A DNA stretch of 64,000 bases, taken from Desarmillaria ectypa. Its lineage: Eukaryota > Basidiomycota > Agaricomycetes > Agaricales > Physalacriaceae. The stretch covers positions 496,001 through 560,000 of the forward strand of contig JAUDYN010000010.1 of NCBI GenBank assembly GCA_030407005.1. Reading direction: 5' to 3'. Below are positions 1-12,994 of this stretch, piece by piece (positions within the stretch are counted from its first letter, which is position 1; each line of letters opens with the position of its first letter). The position numbers and the translations under genes were made by a program. Under the pieces are notes generated by a model. That model had not been told where the DNA came from. It was given only the letters and a program-made list of their open reading frames with translations, and did no database searches.

Positions 1-1985
1 TGGCACTGTATAGTCTTCACTTTCGTGCCGGTTGACCACCGCGATCCGAACTTCCTTGCTCTCTTCCACATGCACTGCACTCACGTCGATGTACTTGGTC
101 AACTTGGCCGTATCCGGTGTGTGGGTATCTAGTTGTTTGATCCATTCCGGGACGGTGGGTCCTGTGTATACGGGCGAGTTTACATGCACCGCAAGAGAAG
201 CTCCCCGCATGAGATTGGTGAACAGGTGAAGTGGATAGTAGGTCGTCTAGAAATAACGTAAGACGGGGAAAGTTTGAACGGTGCAACTAACCTGCTTGAA
301 GAGCCCTCGCGGAGAGGTGATTATCTACGATAACAAGTCATTCAACGATAATGAATCCAGCTTCACACTAAACCTACCGGAGAAATGACATTGACTGACC
401 TGTAAAGCAGTCAATTATCAGTTCGTTGAGAGGGCCACCACGGAAGTCTTACTGTGCGATGCACGCAATCTTCACGATATCCGCTTTCCGGACGAATACA
501 TTCAACCATGACGCAACAGCGATGGCATCAGAAAGGTCATAATGTTCTTCGGCGCCTTTCTCTCCAGGGGCTAGACAGGGACCGTATCAGCGGAAAACAG
601 AACGAGCCGGTTAACGAGGCGGGGCGGCTTACCGCGAACTGGATCCCTAGTGTAATCATGAGCAACCAGTTAGATTAGAATGTCAACTGTTCCTACCAGA
701 CGTTCCATTCATCAAAGCAACTTGTAGACGAGGATCAGCAAAGAAATCTGGAAAGAAGAAGGTTAAGGTTTACACAGTTAAGTCCTTCTCTAACCCGGCC
801 TCGATCTTGGCCAGATCGATGAGAGACCGAGTGATATCTAGCGCCTTTTCTGCAGCTGCAGCTGTGCCGGGGGATCAGCAATGTCCATGGCAGGCAAAAT
901 ACCGCACATACGACCAATCGCATTAACTGCATGTTTGCCTTCGCTGACGGTGTATACTGCAAATATGCATTTCAGTGGAAGCGAATTGAAACAAATACTA
1001 AATTCTCACTATGTATGGAATGGAAATCGACAACGGGGGCTAACTTGCGGAGGATGACACGATCCCAGTCAGCGTATCCGGTTTCTGAGCCAGGGCATGA
1101 GTACATCTATATCTGTGATACAACACAGTACGGTACCGCCGCAAGAGACAAGTTTAATGGTAGGGTCCAGAAGTTTGAGAGCCTTTGCCCACTGGTACGA
1201 TTTCTTGGCATAGTCCTGCGATTCTTGCTGACCAACTGTAAGAGTCGCGTAAGTATAACATCCAGCTAGGTAAGACGATACTTGCTTTGCCACGGGCCCC
1301 AGACCTCGTTGCCTGAACAAGGAATGATCAAAACACGAAATGAAAGAAGCCTATCGGGAGCTTACCGAGCGCCCAGTATTTCACATTGTGAGGTTCTTCA
1401 TGGCCGTTCTTGCGCCTTAGATTGGCATAGTAAGTGTTGGCCGAGCTGTTTGTTAGGTCAACGATAGAAAGAGGAGAACTTTCACATTCAACCCACCTGT
1501 TACAATATTCGAGCCATGCAAGGGCATCCTCCAATGTTCCTGTTCCCATATTGAGGCATATGAAGGGCTCCGTCCCGAGCTCGCGACAGAAATCGATAAA
1601 CTCGTCAGTTCCAAATAGATTGCTCTCTTCCGACAACCACGCCAGTTCGGGACGACGCGGTCTCAGCTCCTTGGGTCCGACACCATCTTGCCATCGGTAA
1701 CTGCTCACAAAATTACTGGAAAGCATGATCAACGAGGGAAACACAGTTAACAGCAAAGTCAGTCGCATACCCTCCGGGATACCTGACGATGGGAATCTTG
1801 AGGTCCTTCAACGCGGCCATGACGTCCTTTCTGAAGCCTGTTTTGGGATCAGCGAGACCGTGCTGGTTGTCGGGTTCGTAGATCCCGCCGTAAATGCATC
1901 GTCCCATATGCTCAGTGAAGCCTGAGTAGATGCGGGGATCTACAGGCGAGATGATACGCTCTATATCAATGCGGATCGATGCCAT
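1..1985 (-). CDS. GH51 alpha-L-arabinofuranosidase (3' end cut by window edge)
   Basis: Family function: removes terminal arabinose from arabinoxylan or arabinan fragments. No signal peptide is visible after the start ([20 protein letters not shown]), which suggests the intracellular fungal GH51 type. Seen in order: N-terminal [18 protein letters not shown], then YRWQDGVGP, the acid/base region [13 protein letters not shown] split by an intron, [11 protein letters not shown], the nucleophile region FDEWNVW near 690, and near the edge the C-terminal beta domain ([23 protein letters not shown]). At least nine short introns join these blocks in frame, and no disabling mutation was noticed. The start is the first ATG before the conserved block. 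The gene runs off position 1, so the last residues are missing. It is the only clear carbohydrate-hydrolase gene here and reads away from the ligase array. Confidence 0.9.
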
Positions 1986-2782
1986 GGGAGGTGGAGGATG
2001 CGAAATAAGCCAAGAGGAAGCCGAGTATAAAGAACAATGATTAGGACTGCCGGCCCGTTAGACCGCCAGTGGAAAACTCCCGTCGAGTGTCTTGTCGTGT
2101 GATCACTGCTATAAGGGCGATTGGCTCGAGCACATGATAATCGCGTTACAGGAACGAAGTGGAAGGTATGCCGCCCTATCCTGATCCTGGAAGATCTTAA
2201 ATATTCTGACCGGAGATGAGTTAGAGGACAAATATTCCGGAACCGTAGTCACACGCACAAGCAATACGAGAGCGGCCAGCCGCTGGTATTTACTATTCGC
2301 AGATACGCTTGTAAGGAAAACTTCGTTGGTCGTCAAAGAATTGGGTGGGGCCTGAATTTTGAAATATGTCTATCTCAAGTCAATGATGACATGGCAGTAA
2401 TCGTGGACGCGTAACAAGACAGAGGCGTTTATTCCTCAGTATCACGGGTACAAATGATGAAGGTAGACGAAATAGTTGTTGGATGAAGATGTATGGTCGA
2501 CGTCGTGGTACGTGCGCAAAATATTCACGTGCTCGTGTGCCTGTGACTCGGCATTCTCTCGGCATAGCGAACTGACCTCCTTCATAAGCTTGAAAAAGTC
2601 GCCGGTGAAGGTGTAAATACCTAAATACTGCACCCGCGTTCTTCGTTCGAAGACGGCGACCGAGGGGATAGCCTAGGTTACCTTACGGGACGATCTATAT
2701 TGTACGACCATTCGCACCTCGTTAAAGCCACATATAATTTATCAACAGGCATGCCGCCCTATCTTACAGCTCGGAGGTCAGC
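1986..2782. other. Intergenic, with a weak gene remnant
   Basis: No intact gene seen. At 2442-2640 the minus strand reads a short open stretch (YLGIYTFTGDFFKLMKE ... AHEHVNIL). It resembles the open stretch at 11837-12202 (LGIVYSAMLEEKG ... LREHVNNLSMDHD). The two may be remnants of one unrecognised family duplicated with the neighbouring ligase genes. Confidence 0.3.
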
Positions 2783-5563
2783 CTATTCTTTCCTCTCCCT
2801 CCTTTCCCACTCCCTCTGAGCTATTACCCTTAACGGCGCTTTGACAATCTTCCCAGAAATCGTATGATCTACACCCCAATCTCCCATTCAAAAAAACCAT
2901 CCCGAGCCAAGCAAACACAACACTCACCAAAACCACGATCATACAAAATAATCATCACCGGAACAGCATATTTTGGTACCCTTCCCAGACGAATTACTTT
3001 GAGGAGAGCTAGAACCGGAAAGATGGATACACTTACAGTTTCTCGGCAGTCGCCCTGAGTTTCTCCTCGTCGACTAGTCCACAATACCCAGGCTTGAGGG
3101 TCACCAACGCTACAGGCAACTCCCCCGCACGCTCGTCAGGTACGCCGACTACCGCCGCCTCCAATACGCCCGGTTCGGTGTACAAGGCGTTCTCGACGAA
3201 AACGGAATCCTATGGATTCGGTCATTACTGAGAGATGTATAAAGTACTCCAATGGCACTCACGACATTATAACTAGCCCTGATGATGATATCTTTGATCC
3301 TGTCTGTGATGTAAACATAACCACCTTCGTCTACTCGTCCAAGATCACCGGTCTTCAGCCATCCATCTTTAGTAAGGGCCTGTATCCAAGTTCAGTCGCC
3401 ACAGGCACCTATAAATAAGGGATCCCACCTTATCAGTAGTAGCTGCAGTCAAACTGTAAGCCTGTGTACCAGTGAGATAAACGATCTTGGGACAAACCTT
3501 TGTCGCCATAATACTCTTTCATCACATTCGGACCGCGAAGCCAAATCTCTCCCACCGCTCCCGGTGCAGCTTTAGCACCATCTTTCATAATCATAACCTC
3601 ATTGACAGGAAGCGGCAAACCGCTGCAATCGAAATAGCGTAAATACAAGAGAAATAGAACAAACAGACTCACCAGCTATCAGGCTTCGCATCGTAATCCG
3701 GTCCACCTGGGAGTAGATCAGGCTTCTGTGGTAATTTGTTTACGAAAGGATTTCCTCACCGAAGCCTGCCACGGCGGCATTCGCCTCGGTTAGACCATAT
3801 ACTTGGAAGCTACAAGATAACCCAAATCAGTACTGATCACTGGACTGACTGAGACACACTTACATGGTGGCGAGTGGAAATTCTTGTTTAAACCTTTGAA
3901 GGTGAGACGGTGCAGTGGGGGTACCTCCATATACGACGCTTTTTATCGACATTCTGGATATCGTGCTCTCGGCGAGCTCTCGAATGTTTAAAGGCGAACT
4001 GCAACCACCGTTAGCTAAAGCGAGCACGAAAAACATAGATACAGACCCGCCCAGCCGGATGATATTTTCTGTTTTACACAGTCTAGATTGAATTATTAGT
4101 TAGGAAGTAAGAAAGCCATACCGAATGAAAAGTATGTAATTACTCCGCAGCTGCAAATATTGAGTAGGAATGAGACCTTGAAACACGAACGAAGTCGATT
4201 CTTACCTTCATGTGCATTCCATGTGCGTGTTAGAACAACCTTGAATCCTTCAACAGCACTATGCATCTGAAAATGGGTGAATATTGATTCGTTACCATGT
4301 CGGCTGCCAGTCTTACAGTCAAGAGGATTATAGGAGTCTGCGACAGCATCCCTGGAATCAGTAAACCTTCCTGAGGACCTGAAATAGGCGCCTGAAGGAG
4401 CGGTTTGCCTCGTCGAAGGCAGTCTCTCCATATCAACGAATCTATCTAGTACGATGCATAAGACCAATGAAATGCTTCACAGAAAAGAGGACATACATCG
4501 AATATCGGAGTCAAGAATGCACGCTGTGAGCTCAAGACACCCTCTTAAACAAACAACGTCATTGATGAGCTGTGCAACCGGTTCAACTACCACGTACTTG
4601 GTAAGCCAGTGGTCCCCGACGTAAAGGCAATCGTTGCGTTATCTTCAGGTAAAATTTGAGGATCGTCATTCAAGACATCCTCAGTATCTCCATCGTATTC
4701 GGAGAAGACTGTACTCCAAACGTCCATACCTTCCCAATGGCCTTTCCCCTCGTGATCCTCGAGTACGAGATATCCTGACGCACCAGATGCGAGTCTAAGG
4801 TCAGCGACAATTGGTTCGATCATGTCGGCTCGCTCGGGATCAAGGACGATCAGTGTGCACTTTGTGAGCGTGATACAGTGTCGGAGCGGCACCAATGGCA
4901 ACCACCTTTTCGTATGATCAGAACACGAACGATGAAGAGCATGTAGATGCAGATTTTACATGTTCACAAGAGCGGTGACAGCACCCAGAAGATCTGTATC
5001 ATGGGATTGAGACCTCATTGATTGAAACGGAACGAGATGAGACGCACGGCAAGCCCAAAATACAACCAAGTAATTTGGACAATTTCGAGAGCAGATGGTT
5101 ACTCGATCCCCTGCCCCCAAAAGTGAGTAAGTAGTTGATGACACCGAAAAACAACAGGATGTCCTTACCTTTCTTGATGCCGTAAACATTTCTCAAAATG
5201 GCGGCACATTTGACTGTCTTCTCTAATATCTCCTGGAAGGTGTGACGCTCTTTCTCGTATACTATGTAGATTTTGTCGGCGTGCTCCTTGGTCGAGTGCA
5301 AAAAGAGGTCCCGCAGGGACGGCCAGAGATTCTTCCAGACTTTCAGGACTTTCCCATCGATGAGCTATATCACATTTAGTCCTTCAAAGAGTAGAGGGCA
5401 GCTCAGAGCACTGACACGAGTTTCAACTTCAAGCAAACTTCCCGGTCCTGTGAGTATTCTGTCGGCTAGTCAAATTAGCATGGGAATGTTCTAGCATTCC
5501 TTTGTCAATAAGCTCACCTTCCTCGATAGAGAAGCACGGGGTTTGTTTTTCAGCGTCCGTCAT
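2783..5563 (-). CDS. AMP-dependent acyl-CoA ligase, copy A (open but motif-damaged)
   Basis: Member of the adenylate-forming ANL superfamily; relatives activate a carboxylic acid with ATP and transfer it to CoA. Exons joined by short GT-AG introns give [44 protein letters not shown], the phosphate-binding loop TSGTTGLP then [12 protein letters not shown], the aromatic motif [46 protein letters not shown] and the C-terminal [13 protein letters not shown]. Two core sites differ from copy D. The FHVTG motif is replaced by unrelated residues ([13 protein letters not shown]), and the GGEN hinge block reads RASYN. No nonsense codon was found in the exons checked. It could be an early pseudogene or a changed enzyme. 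The start is inferred by homology with copies B-D. Confidence 0.6.
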
Positions 5564-6850
5564 GATTGATAAAAGCTACCATCTGTGGGCCATAGAGGAG
5601 AGTATATATAGTCTGTGGTTGAGAAGGGCCGTCCAGGAGGTGAACCAGACATCAACCCCAACGTCATCGCACCTTCCATTGAATGGTCAAGATTCGTAAC
5701 AAGTGCATCCAGCCAACCGAGGAAAGTTCGAGAATTGTATATATGCCGGCACTAATGAACGTCCTCATCGGATATCTGGGGGCTTCTGAAACTTATTGCT
5801 TCCATCGAGCGGCCGATAATTTAGTGATTGACAGGTCCTGGTTTGGGCCTGGCTTGAGTCGAGCCTGGTTTTCGAGTTCAGAAACTCGAGTCCTGAGCCC
5901 AAGCCCTACAAGGCGAGGGCCGGACTCGGACTTGGGTGAGGGCCTGTGGCTAAGAATACATCTCGTATTGATTACACAGTGTTGTTAAGGTCGCTCTAAC
6001 TTGACCCGTGTCGGACGGGTCAGATGGGTCGATCAGATCAGATGGATGGGGTCGGTAGGGTCGGTAGCAGTGCAGATGCCAGGAACGTAGTCAAAAATAG
6101 ACATTTCCGTTCCAAGTTATGCCTGATTCAGTTCTGTTGGATGTAAAGAAAGTCGTGTAATGTTAAACCGCGAGCGATGCAAGAAATCCTGAGGACAGGA
6201 TTTTGCCTCTAAACAGATAGGCATATCTGGTTCAGGGCTGCATGGCCGGTGCAGAGTTGAATATCCAAACTAGAAGCTTGAAGCTTCTGATGATCTGTCT
6301 GCCGATGCGAGCAGATACCACGTGTGCTTAATATTGATAAGAGAATGACAAAATGCAAGCAAGTAACGCATTAAGTATGCATAAGGACTGTTAAGCCTGC
6401 TATAGGATTGGAACGATGTGGATCAGGCTCAATACTGCGACGAGTGTATACCTCTGAACTCGCAGATTGGTGCTTGAGAATCCCGAAAAAATGCCTAGTT
6501 CACGTGTGCCGCGTTTCAAAGACTTGTCGGCTGATAGAACCTTGGCTTCGCGAAGAGGTAGGAACAGTCAATGAATCTCGATTCCTGTAGAGTATTATTT
6601 GAACATAGCGGATTTGGCATAGTAAATTGCCTAATTTGCACTTAGTGCGATCAACCGGCAGACAAATAGGATTAAATACAACTTCTTAGCCTTGATCCGG
6701 TTGTCAATTAACGTGTAATGATCGATCGCATTCAAACAGATCCTGAATTGCTTACGCAATATACTGGCTGTTTCGGCACATTCCTCAGTATGCAGAGGGT
6801 TCTGCTTTCCTTGCTAAAGATTGCCAGCACTCGCCCGCAACTAACTAGAT
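5564..6850. other. Intergenic stretch with low-complexity repeats
   Basis: No gene recognised. 5835-5955 is built of recurring GGCCTGG, GAGTC and GAGCC words; 6000-6070 is rich in GGGTC and GATCAGAT. Both look like degenerate simple-sequence repeats. Confidence 0.4.
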
Positions 6851-7676
6851 TCATGTCCTCTTACCAACAAGCGCTAGATGCCGCCTCTGTCATCTCGCCA
6901 CCTTACCGACTCGTTCTACATCGACGCGCCTCATGGAAGACACCTATGCATCGTGACCGAAATAGCCCTATGCAATCTTCTCTTTGTGGCCGAGAAATCC
7001 TTTACTGACTACAGAATACCAGAATGCGGCGCAAAACGCGTTATACGGGACGTGCTCTCTGCGCTGGACTATGTTCACAACGATTGCAACATCATACATA
7101 CGGGTAGGTCCCCTGTTCTTCATTCTTGTGTTGTCTCCGTAGACGTCAAAATCACCAACGTCGTGATGACAGTCCCACAAGAGGCAATGCCCGAAGAGGG
7201 TTTGGGCACTCTAATCCCTGCCCGGCAGCACACATTTCCAGTATCCACAGATAACGATACACCCGTCACAATAACAAACAGCACCCAAATTGTGCCCGAT
7301 CTTAATGGCGTGGGTCCCGTTTAGCTCCAAATTGATAGACTTTTGTGTCAGTCAGTGTAACAGTTGTCCTACTGTTTTCGACCACGCTAATATATACTCA
7401 GAAGCTTGTACGCAGACAAAACCGACGAACATTTTACTCAGGAGGTTTGTCCTGTTGGTATACGTCCCCCAGAGGTGGTTCTACGTGCTGGCTGGGGTAA
7501 GTCGGTTGATATATGGAGCCAAGATGTCTTTGGAAGCTTAGGTAGAGGTGCAGAGTGGTGGTGCTGTGATGTTGTCGCCAGATTGTCTGGATTTTATACG
7601 TAGGATGTTCTCTTGAGCTGAACGAACGTGCGAACATTGAGGAGCTATTGAAGCATCGATGGCTCAATTCTGACTG
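6850..7676 (+). pseudogene. SRPK-like protein kinase fragment
   Basis: Partial CMGC/SRPK-type serine kinase. Visible parts: LTDSFYIDAPHGRHLCIVTE (strand 5/hinge area), the helix VIRDVLSALDYVHNDC, the catalytic loop IIHT|DVKITNVVM split by an intron at about 7105-7143, then HFTQEV...RPPEVVLRAGWGKSVDIWS (APE region), and the closing ELNERANIEELLKHRWL at 7617-7673, ending with a stop. The family catalytic loop is HTDLKPEN; here Pro-Glu is lost while Lys and Asn remain. No glycine loop or VAIK lysine is visible upstream, and the segments lie in different frames. A dead fragment is likely. It lies between ligase copies A and B. Confidence 0.7.
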
Positions 7677-8562
7677 AAATTGTACATTTCCGATGGTCTT
7701 TCCTGCTGTGCGTACTTACAGGAATATACACCCTTCTCCCGGGGAAGCAATTGATTGAGGAATATAACGATTCCTAGCTCTAACCCTAGAATCTTCGCCT
7801 TGCTCGACTGGTTCAAGACTGCGGCGATCGTAACCAGGACGCTTTCGAATGGCTTTCTATGATATTTTTAATACCTAAGTAATACGAAGTACCAGTAACG
7901 CGCTCGACACCGCCGCGTAATACAAACTCGTGCGGGAACTGATGTTGATACCAGAGCGTGAGACTCGCTCGAAATAGCACAAAAATTTTCTTATTATCCA
8001 CTGTAAGTTGCCCTTAAGTCCTTTCGGACGCGATAGGATCATACTTACTATTCACAGATACCGTCGTTACCCTGAATAGAGCGGTGAATGCTATAATATA
8101 GCTTACTCTCTTGCTTGAGATTTGCTTCCGTAGAGGCCATGTGCGCGCGGCAGAGTTTGTACGTCTATAGGCCGAAGTCGGGAGAAGCTTTCAGTGCACT
8201 TCAAAAAGTTCCTAGAGCCTCGGGAAGTAGGATAATACCATATATTACCCTGTTATTCTGTCTATCCATCCGACCCCGCATAATTGGTAGACAGAAACGG
8301 GACGGTGTATTGCAATACCATCATCAGCATTCAAAGGTTCTATCTAACGAATCTCCCTGGCTCGTACCGTTGTAATCACACAGAGTAGAGCCTCTTCGAA
8401 GGGTATTCAGTTGAGTGAGAAGAGACAAGGGCATATCCTGTCAGGAATAAATTGAAGGAATTAAGCACTCGGAAAATGCCAAAATCTCGAACGTGATTTA
8501 TTCGCAGGCATCAAACGACACGGCACCGACCTATTTGATACCTTGTGTTATACCGCGTATAC
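7677..8562. other. Intergenic, no gene recognised
   Basis: Only unsupported short open stretches. A segment near 8500-8530 resembles 32945-32975, so part of the 3' flank was copied together with ligase copies B and E. Confidence 0.4.
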
Positions 8563-11362
8563 CCTATTCTTTCCTCTGTCCTCCTTTCCCAGTCCCTCTG
8601 GGTTATGTCCCTTAACGGCGCTTTGATAATTTTCCCAGAAGATGTGTGATCTGTGCCCAACCTCCGATTCAAAGCCAGCTCCAGTTAAACAATACAGCAC
8701 TCACCAAAACCACGATCATACAGAATAATCATTACCGGAACAGCATATTTCGGTACCCTTCCCAGACGAATTACTTTGAGGAGAGCTAGAACCGGAAAGA
8801 TGGACGCACTTACAGTTTCTCGGCAGTCGCCCTGAGTCTCTCCTCGTCGACTAGTCCACCATACCCAGGCTTGAGGGTCACCAACGCTACAGGCAGCTCC
8901 CCAAGGCGTTCGTCAGGTACCCCAACTACCGCCGTTTCCAATTCACCCGGTTCAATGTACAAGGCATTCTCGACGAAGATGGACTCTTGTGAATTCGCTC
9001 ATTACTGACGGTTACATAACGTACTTCATCGGCACTCATAACGTTATCCCCACCACAAACGACGATATTTTTGATCCTATCACTAATGTAAACATCGTCC
9101 ACTTGCCCAAGATCACCGGTCATTAGCCATCCATCTTTAGTAAGGACCTCAATAAAAGCTCGATAGCTGACGGACACCTAGAAGGTACCTCTCACAGACC
9201 TTATCAGTAGCAGCTGGAGCGTACAGTCGTAAGCCTATATCCGCAGCGAAATGAATGTCCCTGGAACCAACCGCCATCGCCATGATACCCTTTCATCACA
9301 TCCGGACCATGGAGCCAAATCTCTCCTACCACTCAAGGTGCACCATTGGCGCCATTTTTCATTATCGGAATTTCATTGACGGTCGATACGGAACCGCTGG
9401 GATCGAATCAGCCTGTGTGCAAGACATAGAACAAACGTATTCACTAACTATTCGACCTCGCAGCAAAATCCGGTCCAGCTGGGAGCAGATCAGACCTCTA
9501 CCGTTCGAGTTGAAGGAATTTTCTCACCGAAGCCTACTGCACTGCCACCGTTCTCTGTAAGACCATATACTTGTAAGCTACAAATCAATTCGCGTCAATG
9601 CCAATTCCTGTGCGACTGGAATGCATTCACAATGTGGCAAGGGGAAACGTTTGCTTCGGCCTCTGAAAGTGAGATGGGTAATCACTCTACAGCTCAAAGG
9701 GTTTAGTGGTAACGAATGCTCTAAACTTTAATGAAACCGATTCTTGCCTTCATGGATATTCCATGTCCGCATTAGAACAAGCACTAATCCTTGGGCAGTG
9801 CCGAACATCTGACGACAGACGAATGTTGATTCATTGAATCATCATTAATAGCTGTCTTACAGCCGTATTGAATGCAGTAGCATTGCATAGCGGCCTTGGA
9901 ATCAGTGTGCCTTCCTGGGGACATGCAATAGGCATCGGAGAGAATGGTTCCCTCGCCGAAGACAATCTCTCCCTTTCAATGAAGCAACCTAGTAAGATCC
10001 ATAAGATCAACTACGCATCCCGTAGCAGATAGCACCGTATATTGAAAATGGGAGTCAAAAATGCACGTACAAGAACGCATGTGTGACATCTCTGTGAGAT
10101 GCGTAAGCAAGTTGCATGGATTCGAGAGGTGACCAGTTCATCCAAAGTTCAAAAAAGGTAAGGATTTCACAATCATGTTGACGTGAAATAGTGCTGTGAT
10201 GGGGGAAGCTCTTTCTAAAACCGATACCTATGTGTTTATAGCCTTTCCGTAGTATTTAATGACTTCCATGACTCACAGCAAGCAATAGTGACCTGCCGGC
10301 ACATGTCCAGGCACTCGGAAAAAGTGAGGAAAAAGCAAGAAAATGTTCCAGAAAAAATACTGCTCACTAGTATCCTTGAAATAGAACTAAGTGTTAACAG
10401 GCCAGACAAGCGAATGCATCCATATGCTCGCAAACGCATGCAAGTTGAACGCAAGCGGACGCAGTTGAATGCAGTTGAACGCACGCTCGCAAAATTCTCC
10501 CGGCCCATCGCTACTCAGTACATCCCCAGAATCTGAAGAAGACTGCACTCCAAACGTCCATACCTTCCCAGTGGCCCTTTCCCTCGTAATCCTCGAGCAC
10601 GAGATATCCTGAACACCAGATGCGAGCTTAAGCTCAGCGGCAATTGGTTCTATCGTGTCGGCTCGCTCGGGATCAAGGACGATTAGTGTGCACCTCGTGA
10701 GCGTGACACAGTATCTTAGCAATTTCCAATGGTTGCAATCTTTTGATAGGGTCAGAATGTGAACGAAGTAAAACCTGTGAAAGCGAATCTTACGTGTCCA
10801 CAAGGGCAGTTACAGCGCTCAGAAGATCTTTTACAGAATTGAATACTCGATTTTGAATGATATATATAGAGATGAAACGCACGGCAAACCCAAAACACGA
10901 CTAAGTAAGCGGGACAATTTCGAGAGCAGATGGCTACTCGATCCCCTTTCCCAAAAGTGAGTGCCTGGTGCACCGAAAAACAACAGGATGTCCTTTCCTT
11001 TCTTAACGCCGTAAACATCTCTGAAGATGGCCGCACATCTGACGGCCTTGTCTAGTATTTCCTGGAAGGTGTAACGTTCCTTCTCTTATTCCTGGCCGAG
11101 TGTAGAAAGAAAGAATGGTCGCGGAGATGGCCAGAGATTCTTCCAGACTTTCAGGACTCTCCTGCCAATGACCTAATCACATTTAGACATTGAAAGAGTA
11201 TAAGCAGCTTCGAGTACTCACGCGGGTTTCAATTTCGAGCAAGCTTCCGGTCCGTATGAGTATCCTATCGGGTAGTTCAGCATGTCAGTGTTCTAGCACA
11301 TCGCGAATAAGCTCACCTTCCTCGATAGAACAGCGCGGCGTCCAAGGTTCAGCGTCCGCCAT
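8563..11362 (-). pseudogene. AMP-dependent acyl-CoA ligase, copy B (broken)
   Basis: Recognisable from MADAEPWTPRCSIEE at 11362 to HTSSGKIIKAPLRD near 8600. Two lesions are clear. Around 11080-11110 the segment that reads [15 protein letters not shown] in copy D is shortened and shifted, leaving a stop after LGQE. From about 10515 to 10080 the exon that should carry the TSGTTGLP loop is replaced by unrelated sequence, so the ATP-binding loop is missing. Downstream, GWLMTGDLGQVDD and KNIVVCGGDNV are still visible. It belongs with copies A and E rather than C and D, judging by shared residues. Not expected to make an active enzyme. Confidence 0.75.
10080..10515. repeat. Unrelated insert in ligase copy B
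   Basis: Replaces the loop-coding exon. Its right part, 10430-10500, holds several degenerate GCGTTCAACT-like units (GAACGCA on the + strand). The rest has no coding similarity I recognise. It could be an end of a mobile element, but no matching terminal inverted repeats or target duplication were seen. Confidence 0.45.
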
Positions 11363-12327
11363 GATGGATGCAAAGCAACCGTCCGAGGGGTGCAATTGAG
11401 CATTTATATGAGACTGGCAACAATCGAGAAGAGCGGCTCGGGATACCTTTTTGGTGGAACGAAGACACCGTACCTTAGCTACGGCCTGAGCTAGTAAGTC
11501 TCGCGCTCAGCCTGACCGTCCCATCCACACGATAACCCGGCGACGGTCCGGGTTCTAGGGTGAATGCTGAGTATCTGGATCTGCCCGAGGAATCTGACGG
11601 CGAGGAGGGCGAGGAGGTAGATTGAAGTACGGAGATACCTTGCTGCGCGTACGTCATAGAGGCGAGGTGGGAAGTATGTCTACGAGGGGAATAAAAACGT
11701 GGTAGATGTCTATCAAGTGAATTAATGGATGAAACGATGGCTATCGCCTAGAAATTGACCTACCATGTAACCGTATAGAATTAATCTAAATGGTGACCTG
11801 TGACTCTGTCCCTCATTCCGAGTACACAGACGGACCTCAGCAATTATTTCGAGAAATCAAGGAGCAGCCCTTCTCTTCATGGTGATGGTTAGAAGGATAA
11901 GGCAGATGGAATGCGTAAGGATAGTCGTGGTCCATGGACAAGTTGTTCACGTGCTCGCGTAGTTGCCGGTGAGTCCCTTCTGACGTCACTACGACTTGAC
12001 GACAACCTTCGGGGTGCAATAACGATTCCGACGCTGGCCTTGGCAGCGACAACAACCACCAGAGAATGGACTTCTGCTCTTTACCTTTCTCTTCGAGCAT
12101 GGCGCTGTACACGATTCCCAAGCAAGGCCCCATTTTCACGTAGCAGAATCCACATGGCAACCTCAGAAATTTGGGTACCAGTATTAGTACGTTTGTTTCC
12201 AATCAGTCACTCCAACTCTCTGCTGCAAGTTTCAGGTATGGGCGCATTCTCCCGCTCCACAGCTCCTCTATGAGATGCTGTCTCTCGCCCGGCCCCTCTT
12301 GTTCTCAAACCACTATCAGTCTCGACT
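11363..12327. other. Intergenic, with a weak minus-strand remnant
   Basis: Upstream of copy B. The minus strand at 11837-12202 is open (start METNVLILVPKFL, later LREHVNNLSMDHD) and resembles the remnant at 2442-2640. A 60-codon Ser-rich open frame lies at 11475-11657 on the minus strand, without recognisable domain. Neither is supported as an active gene. Confidence 0.3.
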
Positions 12328-12806
12328 ATGTCTCTGCCATCCTCGATGACCGTGGAACTCCCAGTGTATGCCAACTGCATCTCAGGACACCACCAGACGG
12401 TGCCCATGACCGACTCCATTCTGGCTTCTACAGCTCAAGCTACCACAGCCGGTGGACTACGCGATAGAACCATCGCCCTTGAGAGTCAAGTTCGCATCGC
12501 TAGACGACACCAAGCAGCAGTTCAAAGATTGATAGACTCCACCTGGAAGGAGGCCAGCGCCCAACTCTCACCAAGTATGTCTGTTTTGATATCCTAACCG
12601 ACACCTATCCAGCTAGTACTCGTACAGCTGAACTCGCCAAGACCAAGGCATTGGTGGACCAAGATGCAGAGCAATGCAAATCTCGACCGATGCTAACCAG
12701 AACTCAGTCTAAGAAGGTGTGTGGATTCTTCTCCTTGCGGCGACCTTTCTCTCATCTCGCCTAGGGACGGAAATCAAGAAAAGATGGAACGCATATGCCC
12801 CGCTAA
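12328..12806 (+). CDS. Small hypothetical protein, possible coiled coil
   Basis: Not recognised. Three exons fit together in frame: 12328 to about 12575 (MSLPSSMTVELPVYANC ... WKEASAQLSP), then TSTRTAELAKTKALVDQD after an intron with GTATGT and CCAG ends, then GRKSRKDGTHMPR ending at TAA 12804-12806. The product is about 130 residues. The middle (RDRTIALESQVRIARRHQAA) looks helical and charged, and the end is very basic. The clean splice joins are the main support. An upstream coding exon in another frame cannot be excluded. Nothing in the neighbourhood suggests a role. Confidence 0.45.
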
Positions 12807-12994
12807 GTATTCACCTGAGGCTCTGTTCTGCTTTGCGTTTGTATCTTAGCCTTTGAAGACTTGCTATCCCATATTTTTCAATCAACAACCCTGCTGTAGC
12901 AATTTGATTTTTATGTTGCTCGTCTCCTAATGAGAGTCGTCTGCACAGCCTTTTTTCCAAGTCTCGGACCGATCAAACCAGTTAACCAAAAAGC

